Under the pieces are notes generated by a model that saw nothing but the letters and a program-made list of their open reading frames with translations, was not told where the DNA came from and did no database searches. Shown here piece by piece: positions 8,250 to 15,812 of a DNA stretch of 44,427 bases (position 1 is the stretch's first letter; the number at the start of each line of letters is the position of its first letter). A program made the translations under genes and the position numbers. The stretch covers positions 1 through 44,427 of the forward strand of contig CALWMI010000024.1 in the NCBI GenBank assembly GCA_944381745.1, in the 5' to 3' direction. This stretch comes from an uncultured Lachnospiraceae bacterium (GTDB lineage Bacteria; Bacillota; Clostridia; Lachnospirales; Lachnospiraceae).

Positions 8250-8376
8250 GGCTGTATCCGTCACGGCACCGGTATTTGCTGTCCGCCGCCCGGCAAGGGC
8301 CCGCCTCTGCAAACACAGCAAAGGTCTGCCGCTGCGGGCACGGCAGATGTTTCACCAGACTTGCCGCTTACCGCGC

Positions 8377-8442
8377 AAAAAGAGCCAGGAACCAGAGGCT
8401 TCCGCTGCCTACGGAAACCTCTGGCCCCTGGCTCTTTTTTTT
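8377..8442 (+). terminator. Terminator of the AraC-family gene
   Basis: AGAGCCAGG (8381-8389) plus ACCAGAGG pairs with CCTCTGG and CCTGGCTCT (ending 8435), with only a small bulge. Eight T follow. Five A precede the stem, so it could also work for the converging minus-strand dehydratase gene. Confidence 0.88.
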
Positions 8443-8458
8443 ATCTCTGTTTTACCGC

Positions 8459-8506
8459 TAGTGCCAGTGTACCAAGGGACAATACGGTCTTTGTACACCG
8501 GCACTA
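8459..8506. repeat. Interspersed 48-bp palindrome, copy 2
   Basis: Arms TAGTGCCAGTGTAC (8459-8472) and GTACACCGGCACTA (8493-8506) pair with one mismatch. It has the same length and layout as the copy at 33006-33053. It sits eight bases after the stop of the dehydratase gene. Confidence 0.85.
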
Positions 8507-8514
8507 TCTGCGCG

Positions 8515-10185
8515 TCACAGCCACTTCTGCATAGCGGCCCCTCTCTCCGGCGGCAGGCAGTTATCCGCGTACGTGCGCATAAAACCTTTCTTCACTCGCG
8601 GAGGCGGCAGGACAAGCTTCTCCCTGCGTCTTGCCAGCTCCTCCTCAGGCACTCTCAGCTCCAATTTGCGCGCCTCGATATCGATCTCGATGAGGTCACC
8701 CTCCTCAATCAGGGCGATCGTACCGCCCAGGGCAGCCTCCGGCGACACATGGCCCACGATCGGCCCATGGCAGAAGCCGGAAAAACGCCCGTCCGTGATC
8801 AAGGCCACGCTCTCATCCAGCCCCAGGTTCACAATCGCCTCCGTGGCTTCCATGATTTCCACCATGCCAGGCGCCCCCACCGGCCCGCAGTAGCGCACAA
8901 CCACCACGTCTCCCGGCTGCACCACGTCATTCACAATCGCCTCGTGGGCTTCCCGGTCGCTGGAGTACACCTTGGCCTTGCCCACAAAGTGGTGCATGGC
9001 CGGCCGCACCGTGGAGGAGCGGATGACTGCCCCGTTGGGCGCCAGATTCCCCTTGAGGATCGCCAGGCCACCATCCGGCGTCATAGGATTGTCCAGGCTG
9101 CGGATAATCTCGTTGGGCCTGGACGGGGCAGCCTTTAAAATGTCGCCCAGCGTCTTCCCGCACACGTTCAGGCACTCCAGGTGGAGCTGCCCCTCAATCT
9201 GTTTGAAAATAGCTGGAACCCCACCCAAAGGATAGAGGGAATCCACCCCGTACTTTCCGTTGGGGCGGATATTGACAATACACGGCGTGGAATGGCTGAG
9301 GTTCTCGAAATCATCCAGGGACAACGGGATATCCAGCTCGTTGGCGATGGCGATCAGGTGCATCACCGCGTTGGTGGAGCCGCCGATGGCCAAGTCCATG
9401 CGGATGGCATTTTCCAGCGATTCCCTTGTGATGATCTTGGAGGGAACCAGCCCCTCAAATACCATTTCCACAATCCTTCTCCCCATGCTCCGGCAGCTGG
9501 TGAGCTTATCGGTGTACACTGCCGGGATTGTGGAGGATCGGGGCAGCGTCATGCCCAGGGCCTCTGTCAAGATCTGCATGGTATTGGCCGTCCCCATGGA
9601 CGGACAGGCGCCCATCGTGGGGCAGGCACCGTACTCCGCCGCCGTTACCTCCTCCTCTGTAGCCGTCCCCTTGGAGGCTTTCCCATAGCACAGCTCTGTC
9701 ACGTCACAGAGCATAAATGGCTGGCTGTTGAGACATCCTGTCAGCATCGGGCCTCCCGTACAGCAGATGGTGGGGATATCCAGCCTTGCCGCAGCCAGGA
9801 TCGTGCCTGGGACAATGTTGTCGCAGCTGGACAGCAGCACAAGGCCGTCAAAATGCTGAATGCTGCTGACCACCTCGATGCTCCCTGCCACCAGATCCCG
9901 CATAGCCAGATCCATACACATCTTGTCCGTTCCGATGGCCACCTCCGCGCAGGTGGACGGCACCCCGAACTCAAAGGGGATTCCCCCCGCCTGCCAGACG
10001 CCCTGCTTGATAGCGTCCGCCAGCTGGCGAAGGTGGGTGTGCCCCGCCGAATTCTCACTGAATGTGTTGGCGATGCCGATATGTGGCTTGTACGGCAGCT
10101 CCTCCGGCGTATAGCCGCTTCCCTTGTACACCGCTCTGGCATGGGCCGCCTTCGGCCCGTCAAAGTTCTCCTTCAAAAATCCCAT
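8515..10185 (-). CDS. IlvD/Edd-family dehydratase-like protein with altered metal ligands
   Basis: A 556-residue member of the dihydroxyacid/sugar-acid dehydratase family. The family frame is clear: GIANTFSENSAGHTHL near residue 35, then SSCDNIVPG, GACPSMGTANTM, LAIGGSTNAVMHL, LKGNLAPNGAVI, GAPGMVEIMEATE and ALITDGRFSGFCHG. Aligned from memory to canonical members, several ligands differ: the first Fe-S cysteine (PCNxHL) is AGHTHL, the Mg aspartate of SDGIxMG is alanine (TCAEVAIG), and the carbamylated lysine of CDK is asparagine (CDN). Two cysteine positions, the catalytic serine of GRFSG and a conserved glutamate remain. The start is set at 10185 by GGGAGG; upstream in-frame codons lack such a site. 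It probably acts on a sugar acid or a related compound, but its chemistry may differ from a standard dehydratase. Confidence 0.85.
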   Translation of the reverse strand: MGFLKENFDGPKAAHARAVYKGSGYTPEELPYKPHIGIANTFSENSAGHTHLRQLADAIKQGVWQAGGIPFEFGVPSTCAEVAIGTDKMCMDLAMRDLVAGSIEVVSSIQHFDGLVLLSSCDNIVPGTILAAARLDIPTICCTGGPMLTGCLNSQPFMLCDVTELCYGKASKGTATEEEVTAAEYGACPTMGACPSMGTANTMQILTEALGMTLPRSSTIPAVYTDKLTSCRSMGRRIVEMVFEGLVPSKIITRESLENAIRMDLAIGGSTNAVMHLIAIANELDIPLSLDDFENLSHSTPCIVNIRPNGKYGVDSLYPLGGVPAIFKQIEGQLHLECLNVCGKTLGDILKAAPSRPNEIIRSLDNPMTPDGGLAILKGNLAPNGAVIRSSTVRPAMHHFVGKAKVYSSDREAHEAIVNDVVQPGDVVVVRYCGPVGAPGMVEIMEATEAIVNLGLDESVALITDGRFSGFCHGPIVGHVSPEAALGGTIALIEEGDLIEIDIEARKLELRVPEEELARRREKLVLPPPRVKKGFMRTYADNCLPPERGAAMQKWL

Positions 10186-10452
10186 AAAAACCTCCCTTTC
10201 TCCTGTTTGCCAAGATCCCCTCCTGGCTCCTTCCTTCTGCAAAAGGCCCGCTCTGCATACGGAAACCTTCACCAAAACATACGCCTGCACATGCCGCAGG
10301 CACGCCTTTTTTATAAGGATACCTGCAAACGTTCTCCGCGTAAATCACATATATTGCTTTGCTTTTCCCCTCTGTTGCGTAAATGAATGCGCGAATCCAG
10401 CAATTCCCTTCCTTTCAGAGATTGCGGCAGGCATGAGATATCTTGCTTTGAT

Positions 10453-10469
10453 AAGGCATCCCGCTTGCC
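10453..10469 (+). promoter_or_regulatory. Sigma-54 (-24/-12) promoter for the EutH-type permease
   Basis: AAGGCATCCCGCTTGCC has GG (10455-10456) and GC (10467-10468) exactly 10 bases apart, with GGCA and TTGC cores as in the sigma-54 consensus. The core GGCATCCC-NN-TTGC is identical to that before the TPP enzyme at 13507-13522. Predicted transcription start is near 10480, about 64 bases before the ATG. The remainder of 10186-10543 shows no gene. A CGTAAATG at 10378-10385 also recurs upstream of the TPP gene and could be part of an activator site. Confidence 0.65.
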
Positions 10470-10543
10470 CTTCCCAGGCGCCCTGGGGTAAGGTAGAAGG
10501 AGACAGTCGCGTATAAACAAAAATGAGTTGGGAGGATTTCTTT

Positions 10544-11698
10544 ATGGATATGAATCAGATTGTCATGTGGCTGATGGGCATCTGCGCGCTGATTGGCGGC
10601 CTTGACCGGATCACCGGCTGCCATCTGAAGCTGGGGGACGCCTTTGACGAAGGCTTCCACGCCCTGGGGGAGCTGGCTCTTGGCATGACCGGGATGCTCT
10701 GCCTTGCCCCGGTGATCGCGGATCTTCTAGCCCCTGCCCTCTCCCCGGTGTTCCGCGCCCTGGGCATGGATCCTTCCGTCATCGCCACCCTGATTGCCAA
10801 CGACATGGGCGGCTATTCCCTGGCCATGGAGCTGTGTGACACTCCGGATGCCGGCCTCTTTTCCGGCGTCTTCGTGGCCTCCATGCTGGGCTGTACCCTG
10901 GTCTTTACCATCCCTGTGGCCTTCCACATCCTGGCGGAGGAGGACAAGCCCTATTTCTCCTATGGCCTGCTTCTTGGCATCCTCACCATCCCTGTGGGCT
11001 CCCTATTGGGCGGACTGCTGGCTGGCTTTTCCCTGGATATCATTCTGCCCAATTCTGTCTTTCTGATTCTGCTGTCCGTCTTGCTTGCCCTGGCGCTCTG
11101 GCGTGCGCCAGATGGGACAATCCGCTGCTGCCTAGCCGCTGGGAAACTGATCACCGCCCTAACCTACATCGGCCTCACCGCTGCCGCCTTCGGCTACCTC
11201 ACCGGCGTCACCCTGATCCCCGGCATGATGCCGGTCATGGACGCCATGGCTGTCGTGGCCGCCTGCGGCGTCACCCTCCTGGGCACCTTCCCGCTCCTGC
11301 GCATCCTGACCCGCCTTCTCCGAAAACCTCTGGGGAAACTTTCACTCCTCATGGGCGTGGACACAGAGAGCACCGACGGCCTCGTCTATTCCCTGGCCAA
11401 CTCCGTCCCTGTCTATAAGATGATGGGGCACATGGGCAAAAAAGGGATTGTCCTCAACACTGCCTGGCTTGTCTGCGCCACCGCTGCCCTGGGCGATCAT
11501 CTGGCCTTCACCTCCAGCGTCCAGCCAGATTACCTCCTTCCGCTCATCGCCGGGAAGCTGCTGGGAGGGCTGCTGGGCGTCCTGCTGGCGCTGAGATTTC
11601 CTGGGCCTGCCGGGAACACAGGAAGCTGCCCCACCCTTAAATCTCCGGGGCAGACTTCTGGAGGATGGTCACCGGGGGCACCGAGCGGTCGTCCGTAA
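10544..11698 (+). CDS. eutH: EutH-type (ethanolamine) permease
   Basis: A 384-residue integral membrane protein with about ten hydrophobic segments. It has the EutH-family signature IANDMGGYSLAMEL (about residues 83-96) and conserved ends such as VDTESTDGLVYSLANSVPVYKMM and GDHLAFTS. Known EutH proteins carry ethanolamine across the cytoplasmic membrane. The start at 10544 is preferred because GGGAGG stands seven bases upstream; an in-frame ATG at 10523 would place that site inside the gene. No other eut or microcompartment genes are nearby, so this is an orphan copy and may carry another small amine or alcohol. Its last 62 bases overlap the converging TPP enzyme gene, so the C-terminal tail is encoded antisense to that gene. 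A sigma-54 promoter precedes it. Confidence 0.85.
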   Translation: MDMNQIVMWLMGICALIGGLDRITGCHLKLGDAFDEGFHALGELALGMTGMLCLAPVIADLLAPALSPVFRALGMDPSVIATLIANDMGGYSLAMELCDTPDAGLFSGVFVASMLGCTLVFTIPVAFHILAEEDKPYFSYGLLLGILTIPVGSLLGGLLAGFSLDIILPNSVFLILLSVLLALALWRAPDGTIRCCLAAGKLITALTYIGLTAAAFGYLTGVTLIPGMMPVMDAMAVVAACGVTLLGTFPLLRILTRLLRKPLGKLSLLMGVDTESTDGLVYSLANSVPVYKMMGHMGKKGIVLNTAWLVCATAALGDHLAFTSSVQPDYLLPLIAGKLLGGLLGVLLALRFPGPAGNTGSCPTLKSPGQTSGGWSPGAPSGRP

Positions 11699-13355
11699 TC
11701 ATATCGATGATTACCGTGCCCTTTGCGGCAAATGCCTGCTCCAGCACCTCGTCAATCTTCGCCGGGTCGTCCAGACGGATGCCGGTCAAGCCGCAGGCCT
11801 GCGCCAGCTTCGCATAGTCCACCGGATAGATCTCGCAGGCGTTGGTGTTGGCCCCGAATTTGGAATGCTCGGCATAATACTGGTAGCCCAGCATCTCATT
11901 GTTCAGCACGACGCACACCACGTCGATCCCTTCCCTCTTGCAGCACTCCAGCTCGCTCCACGCATGGGCAAAGCCGCCGTCGCCGGTAATACAGAATACC
12001 TTCCTGTCCGGCTGAGCCACCTTCACGCCCATGGCCATCGGAAGTCCCCAGCCAAGGCCTGCCATGCCTCTTGGCAGATAGAATCCCCGGCCTTCCTTGG
12101 CTGTAATGTAATTCGCAATCCAGATGGAGGAGAAGCTTGCGTCCGCCACCAGCATGTGATCCTTGTCCAGATGCTTCTCCAGTTCCGCCATCAGCCTCTC
12201 CGGCTTCACAGGGGGCTTGTCCGCCAGGGTGGTCACATCCTGGATCTCCGCCTTATGTTGCGCTCTCGCCTCCGCAATGGCCTTCTCCACCTCCGCACGC
12301 TTGGAGGCACGCAGGCTTCCGTCCAGCTTAGCCATCTCCGCGTCCAGGGCTGCCAGGGTCGCTTTTGCATCGCCTGCCAGGCGGAGCGCCTCATAATTCC
12401 TTCCGATCTCGCATGGATCCATATCGATATGGATGAAGGAGGCGTTCTTCGGCAGCAGCGTCCAGCTGTCCGTGCCGTTCTGGTTGGTGCGGTTGCCCAC
12501 CAGGAGCACCACGTCAGCCTCCTGGATCATGGGGCGCATGTATTTCGCCATGCCTCTTCTGTCCATGATGTAAGCGCTTACGCCCATGGTCAGCGGATGC
12601 GTCTCATCCACAGAACCCTTGCCCATCAATGTGGTCATAACCGGCATCGAATACTTCTCCTGGATGGCGCAAAGCTCTGCCTGAGCCTTGGAGGAAATGA
12701 CGCCGCCCCCTGCGTAGATCACCGGATTCTTGGCGTTCATCAGAAGCTCTGCGGCCTCCTTGACCTTCCCTGTATCTGCCACCGGCCTCTCCAGCGGGTA
12801 ATTGCCCAGGTTCATCGTCCGGTAGAACGTATGCTCATACTTGGTATCATCGTTGAACACATCCACCGGGAAAAGCAGCACTGCCGGCCCCGGACGTCCG
12901 CTGGAAGCGGCTGTGAAGGCCATATCAATGTAATCCTCAATGCGCTCCTTGCAGTATACGGTCTTCACAAACTTGGCGCAGCTGGCGAACATCTCCTCGT
13001 GCTTGATCTCCTGGAAGGCGTTCTTGTCATAGTCCGGGAGCCCTACCTGCTGTACAATGGCCACAACCGGATGGGAGGCGGTCAGGCACTCCATCAGCCC
13101 CGGCACCAGCAGGGTAGCTGCCGGCCCGTTCTGCGCCGTGACCACCGGCACCTTGCCGCTGGCCATCCCGTATGCCTGGGCCATATAGCTTCCGGTATTT
13201 TCCTGGCGGTAAGCAATCTGGCGGATTCCGGCCTCCATGCAGGCCAGGACGATCTTCGTTGGATTGCTCTGCCCGAATAAATACTCCACCCCATGGCGCC
13301 TGAGGCAGGCCGCCACTGCCTGTGCGTTTGTCATCTTTACCGTTGTCTCTCTCAT
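11637..13355 (-). CDS. Thiamine diphosphate-dependent enzyme, acetolactate synthase family
   Basis: A 572-residue protein with the three-domain layout of the acetolactate synthase/pyruvate oxidase family. The N-terminal PYR domain has the cofactor-activating glutamate in YRQENTGSYMAQAYGMASG (about residues 49-67). A central TPP_M domain has NPVIYAGGGVISSKAQ near 197. The C-terminal PP domain has ITGDGGFAHAWSELECC continuing to VVLNN, the GDG-N(24-27)-NN Mg-TDP motif (about 462-493). It should decarboxylate or condense a 2-keto acid; the substrate is unknown, and no small regulatory subunit is adjacent. AAGGAG supports the ATG. A sigma-54 promoter (13507-13522) about 150 bases upstream and the divergent sigma-54 activator suggest induced catabolic use rather than valine synthesis. 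Its end overlaps the converging permease gene by 62 bases. Confidence 0.9.
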   Translation of the reverse strand: MRETTVKMTNAQAVAACLRRHGVEYLFGQSNPTKIVLACMEAGIRQIAYRQENTGSYMAQAYGMASGKVPVVTAQNGPAATLLVPGLMECLTASHPVVAIVQQVGLPDYDKNAFQEIKHEEMFASCAKFVKTVYCKERIEDYIDMAFTAASSGRPGPAVLLFPVDVFNDDTKYEHTFYRTMNLGNYPLERPVADTGKVKEAAELLMNAKNPVIYAGGGVISSKAQAELCAIQEKYSMPVMTTLMGKGSVDETHPLTMGVSAYIMDRRGMAKYMRPMIQEADVVLLVGNRTNQNGTDSWTLLPKNASFIHIDMDPCEIGRNYEALRLAGDAKATLAALDAEMAKLDGSLRASKRAEVEKAIAEARAQHKAEIQDVTTLADKPPVKPERLMAELEKHLDKDHMLVADASFSSIWIANYITAKEGRGFYLPRGMAGLGWGLPMAMGVKVAQPDRKVFCITGDGGFAHAWSELECCKREGIDVVCVVLNNEMLGYQYYAEHSKFGANTNACEIYPVDYAKLAQACGLTGIRLDDPAKIDEVLEQAFAAKGTVIIDMITDDRSVPPVTILQKSAPEI

Positions 13356-13506
13356 CTGTGTTCTCCTTTCTGAAACATCGGGGCGGAAACCTGGGAAATC
13401 TGTTATGGCTAACGTCCGGTGTACCTATGCTTTTGTCTGTCTGTGCCATCGCTGATATGCATGGTTTCCGCGCCCGGCAACTTCTTTCCTTCGCACACAA
13501 TAAAAA

Positions 13507-13522
13507 GCAACAGGGATGCCAA
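13507..13522 (-). promoter_or_regulatory. Sigma-54 (-24/-12) promoter for the TPP enzyme
   Basis: On the minus strand TTGGCATCCCTGTTGC matches the consensus YTGGCAC-N6-TTGC closely: TTGGCA, TTGC and the 10-base spacing between GG and GC are all present. Predicted start is near 13496, leaving a leader of about 140 bases. The divergent neighbour is a sigma-54 activator, which makes the assignment coherent. Confidence 0.72.
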
Positions 13523-13545
13523 CCTTCCTGACATCCCTGTTTTTT
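13509..13545 (+). terminator. Terminator-like hairpin in the divergent region
   Basis: AACAGGGATG (13509-13518) pairs perfectly with CATCCCTGTT (13532-13541), followed by six T on the plus strand. No plus-strand gene ends here; it could stop antisense read-through from the permease gene before it reaches the sigma-54 activator. Its left arm overlaps the -24/-12 promoter. The rest of 13356-13750 has no gene. Confidence 0.55.
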
Positions 13546-13677
13546 GTGCAAATGTATGATTTTCCTGCCCACGTCTTTGTTCAACAGTTCCAAAAATCCT
13601 CCCTTGTCACGTGCAGCTTCCTGAACGCCCTCTGCCATTTACGATAAATTAATATAGATTAAATCATCCTAAATCCA

Positions 13678-13706
13678 TTGCCTAGCCTGCGCCTTTTTGC
13701 TATCCT
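13678..13706 (+). promoter_or_regulatory. Sigma-A promoter for the sigma-54 activator gene
   Basis: TTGCCT (13678-13683), 17 bases, TATCCT (13701-13706), ending 44 bases before the ATG. Moderate match to consensus at the ideal spacing. Confidence 0.45.
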
Positions 13707-13750
13707 AATATATATCTAGCACAACAAAACTGATCACAACAAGGAGTGAT

Positions 13751-15784
13751 ATGCCTATGAAGCCAGTCATTGCCGTCCTCACAGAAAACGATACCGACCG
13801 CACCCATCTGTGCAGCACGCTGCGGACGCTGTTCTCCTCCTACCTGGAGGTCGTCCCGCTGACCCTTTCCACCGCCCGGACCCTTCCGGTTCCTCCGAAG
13901 GCCGTCCTTGTAAACATGATCTCCCTGCCCTACGCGGAGAGGCTTTTCCCGGAGAGCCACATCCTCTACGCCACCCGTTTCCTGAACGGCAACAATTTGG
14001 ACCGCCTGATGAGCCTTCCCGGCGGCAAGGAGGTGCTGGTGGTCAACAAGCCCCGCCAGGTTGCAGAGGAGATGGTCTCCAACCTGCTCACCTTGGGCAT
14101 CAACCACTTAAAGCTCATCCCCTACTGGCCAGGCTGCGATATGGACACCTCCTCCTTCGACACAGCCGTGTATGCAGGATTCCGCTACTACTGCCCGGAT
14201 CACATGAAAAACTACATCGACCTGGGCTTTCGCTCCCTCATGCCCTCGGTGCTGACCAAGATCATCAAAATCTATGATCTCCCCTCGGACTTCATGGATC
14301 AGATCCACATCCAGTCTGTGAAACTTGTGGTGGACGGCCTCTTCCGCCTGCGCAATTCTTTTGCCAAGGCTACTTATGACCGCAAGAGCTTTGAACAAGC
14401 CTTCCTGCTCAGCGCCAATGCCCTCGTCACCATCAACGACAGCGGGACAGTCACCGCCTTCAACAACACCGCCTCATCGCTGTTTGGCATCCCATATACG
14501 GAGGCCATTGGCCGGCCTTACCGGGAAATTTTTGCCTCCCACCGGCAGCTTTTGTCCCTGCTGGAGTCCGGCCGTCCGGTATCTGAGCAGACGGTACGCA
14601 TGAAAAACCAGGCCTTCCTTGTCACCCTCAACCGGGTGGATATCCAGGCAAAGACGCATATCTTCCTGAGCATCCTCCCCGCCAAGACAATCCTCCGCAC
14701 CTCCGAGCAGACACGGGAAGCCCTGGGGGACATGGGCTTTCACGCCAGGTACACCTTCCAGGACATCAAGGGGACTTCCCCTGCCATCCGCCGGGCAGCC
14801 AAAGTGGCCTCTGTCTTTGCCAAGAGCGACAGCACCATCCTGATCACTGGGGAGAGCGGCACTGGAAAGGAGCTGTTCGCCCAGTCCATCCACAACGCCT
14901 CCCGTCGGGCCGGGAAGCCTTTTGTGGGCGTCAACTTTGCCGCCCTTCCAGAGACATTGATCGAGAGCGAGCTGTTCGGCTACGAGGAGGGCGCTTTCAC
15001 CGGGGCCAGCAAGGGAGGCAGGCTTGGCCTGTTCCGGATTGCCCACACCGGGACAATTTTTCTCGATGAGATCGGGGACATTTCCCCAGCAGTGCAGAAC
15101 CGCCTGCTCCGCGTACTGGAGGAGCGGGAGATTATGCCCGTCGGCTCTACCCGGGTCATCCCCGTGGACGTGCGGATCATCTGCGCCACCAACAAGGATC
15201 TGCCCCAGATGGTGGCGGAAGGCCGTTTCCGGGAAGACCTCTACTTCCGCTTAAAGACCCTGCGTCTCATCCTTCCTCCCCTGCGGGAGCGGCCGGAGGA
15301 TATCCCCGAGCTTCTCTCCTCCATGCTGGGCGGCCGGACACTCCCGGAGGCTTTGACCCGCCGCCTGAAGGCTTATCCCTGGCCCGGAAACATTCGGGAG
15401 CTGAAATCCTTCGCAGAAAATGCGGAGCTGTTCGGCGAACTTCCCTATGACGACCCAGACGAGCAGGAAATATGGGACAGTGTGGCAGACGCCTTCTTCG
15501 CCGACGCCTCCTGCTCGCTTCTGGATGAGTCTCCCGCGCTCTCGCCAGACGACCTTCTGATCCTAAAATGTATCCAGGAAGCGTCGGATGCCGGACAGAG
15601 CATCGGCAGAAGCTCTCTCGCCCGGCTTCCCCTGTTAAAGAGCCGGGGACTCACCGAGGCGAAACTGAAAAACCACCTGAAAAAACTGGAAAATGCCGGA
15701 TACACCAAGACAGGGCGTACCCGGCAGGGAATCTCCCTGACTCCCCTTGGACAAGAGCGGGCAAGGGAGGAGACAGGGGGATGA
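13751..15784 (+). CDS. Sigma-54-dependent transcriptional activator
   Basis: A 677-residue enhancer-binding protein. An N-terminal region (about 1-215) resembles PrpR-type sensor domains. A PAS domain follows (about 217-310: LLSANALVTINDSGTVTAFN). The AAA+ domain has Walker A ITGESGTGKELFA (about 364-376), the sigma-54-contact loop GAFTGA intact (YEEGAFTGASKG), Walker B GTIFLDEIGDI, and the arginine finger region REDLYFRLKTL. The C-terminus is not a Fis-type helix-turn-helix but looks like a winged helix (LARLPLLKSRGLTEAKLKNH, then NAGYTKTGRTRQGISLTPLG). It probably drives the two matching -24/-12 promoters at 10453 and 13507. AAGGAG stands four bases before the first ATG and ten before a second ATG (13757), so the exact start is open. 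Confidence 0.92.
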   Translation: MPMKPVIAVLTENDTDRTHLCSTLRTLFSSYLEVVPLTLSTARTLPVPPKAVLVNMISLPYAERLFPESHILYATRFLNGNNLDRLMSLPGGKEVLVVNKPRQVAEEMVSNLLTLGINHLKLIPYWPGCDMDTSSFDTAVYAGFRYYCPDHMKNYIDLGFRSLMPSVLTKIIKIYDLPSDFMDQIHIQSVKLVVDGLFRLRNSFAKATYDRKSFEQAFLLSANALVTINDSGTVTAFNNTASSLFGIPYTEAIGRPYREIFASHRQLLSLLESGRPVSEQTVRMKNQAFLVTLNRVDIQAKTHIFLSILPAKTILRTSEQTREALGDMGFHARYTFQDIKGTSPAIRRAAKVASVFAKSDSTILITGESGTGKELFAQSIHNASRRAGKPFVGVNFAALPETLIESELFGYEEGAFTGASKGGRLGLFRIAHTGTIFLDEIGDISPAVQNRLLRVLEEREIMPVGSTRVIPVDVRIICATNKDLPQMVAEGRFREDLYFRLKTLRLILPPLRERPEDIPELLSSMLGGRTLPEALTRRLKAYPWPGNIRELKSFAENAELFGELPYDDPDEQEIWDSVADAFFADASCSLLDESPALSPDDLLILKCIQEASDAGQSIGRSSLARLPLLKSRGLTEAKLKNHLKKLENAGYTKTGRTRQGISLTPLGQERAREETGG

Positions 15785-15812
15785 CAAAGATTCTTAAAGC
15801 AGACAGCCAGCC

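Noticed and set aside
10200-10400. Sigma-54 promoter for the dehydratase gene
   Set aside because: Minus-strand GG-N10-GC pairs occur, but their -12 parts read CGGC or AAGC instead of TTGC, so none is convincing.
10186-10543. T-box or other riboswitch before the dehydratase gene
   Set aside because: No T-box sequence, specifier hairpin or terminator is seen on the minus strand; only a short CCTGC/GCAGG hairpin near 10280-10300.
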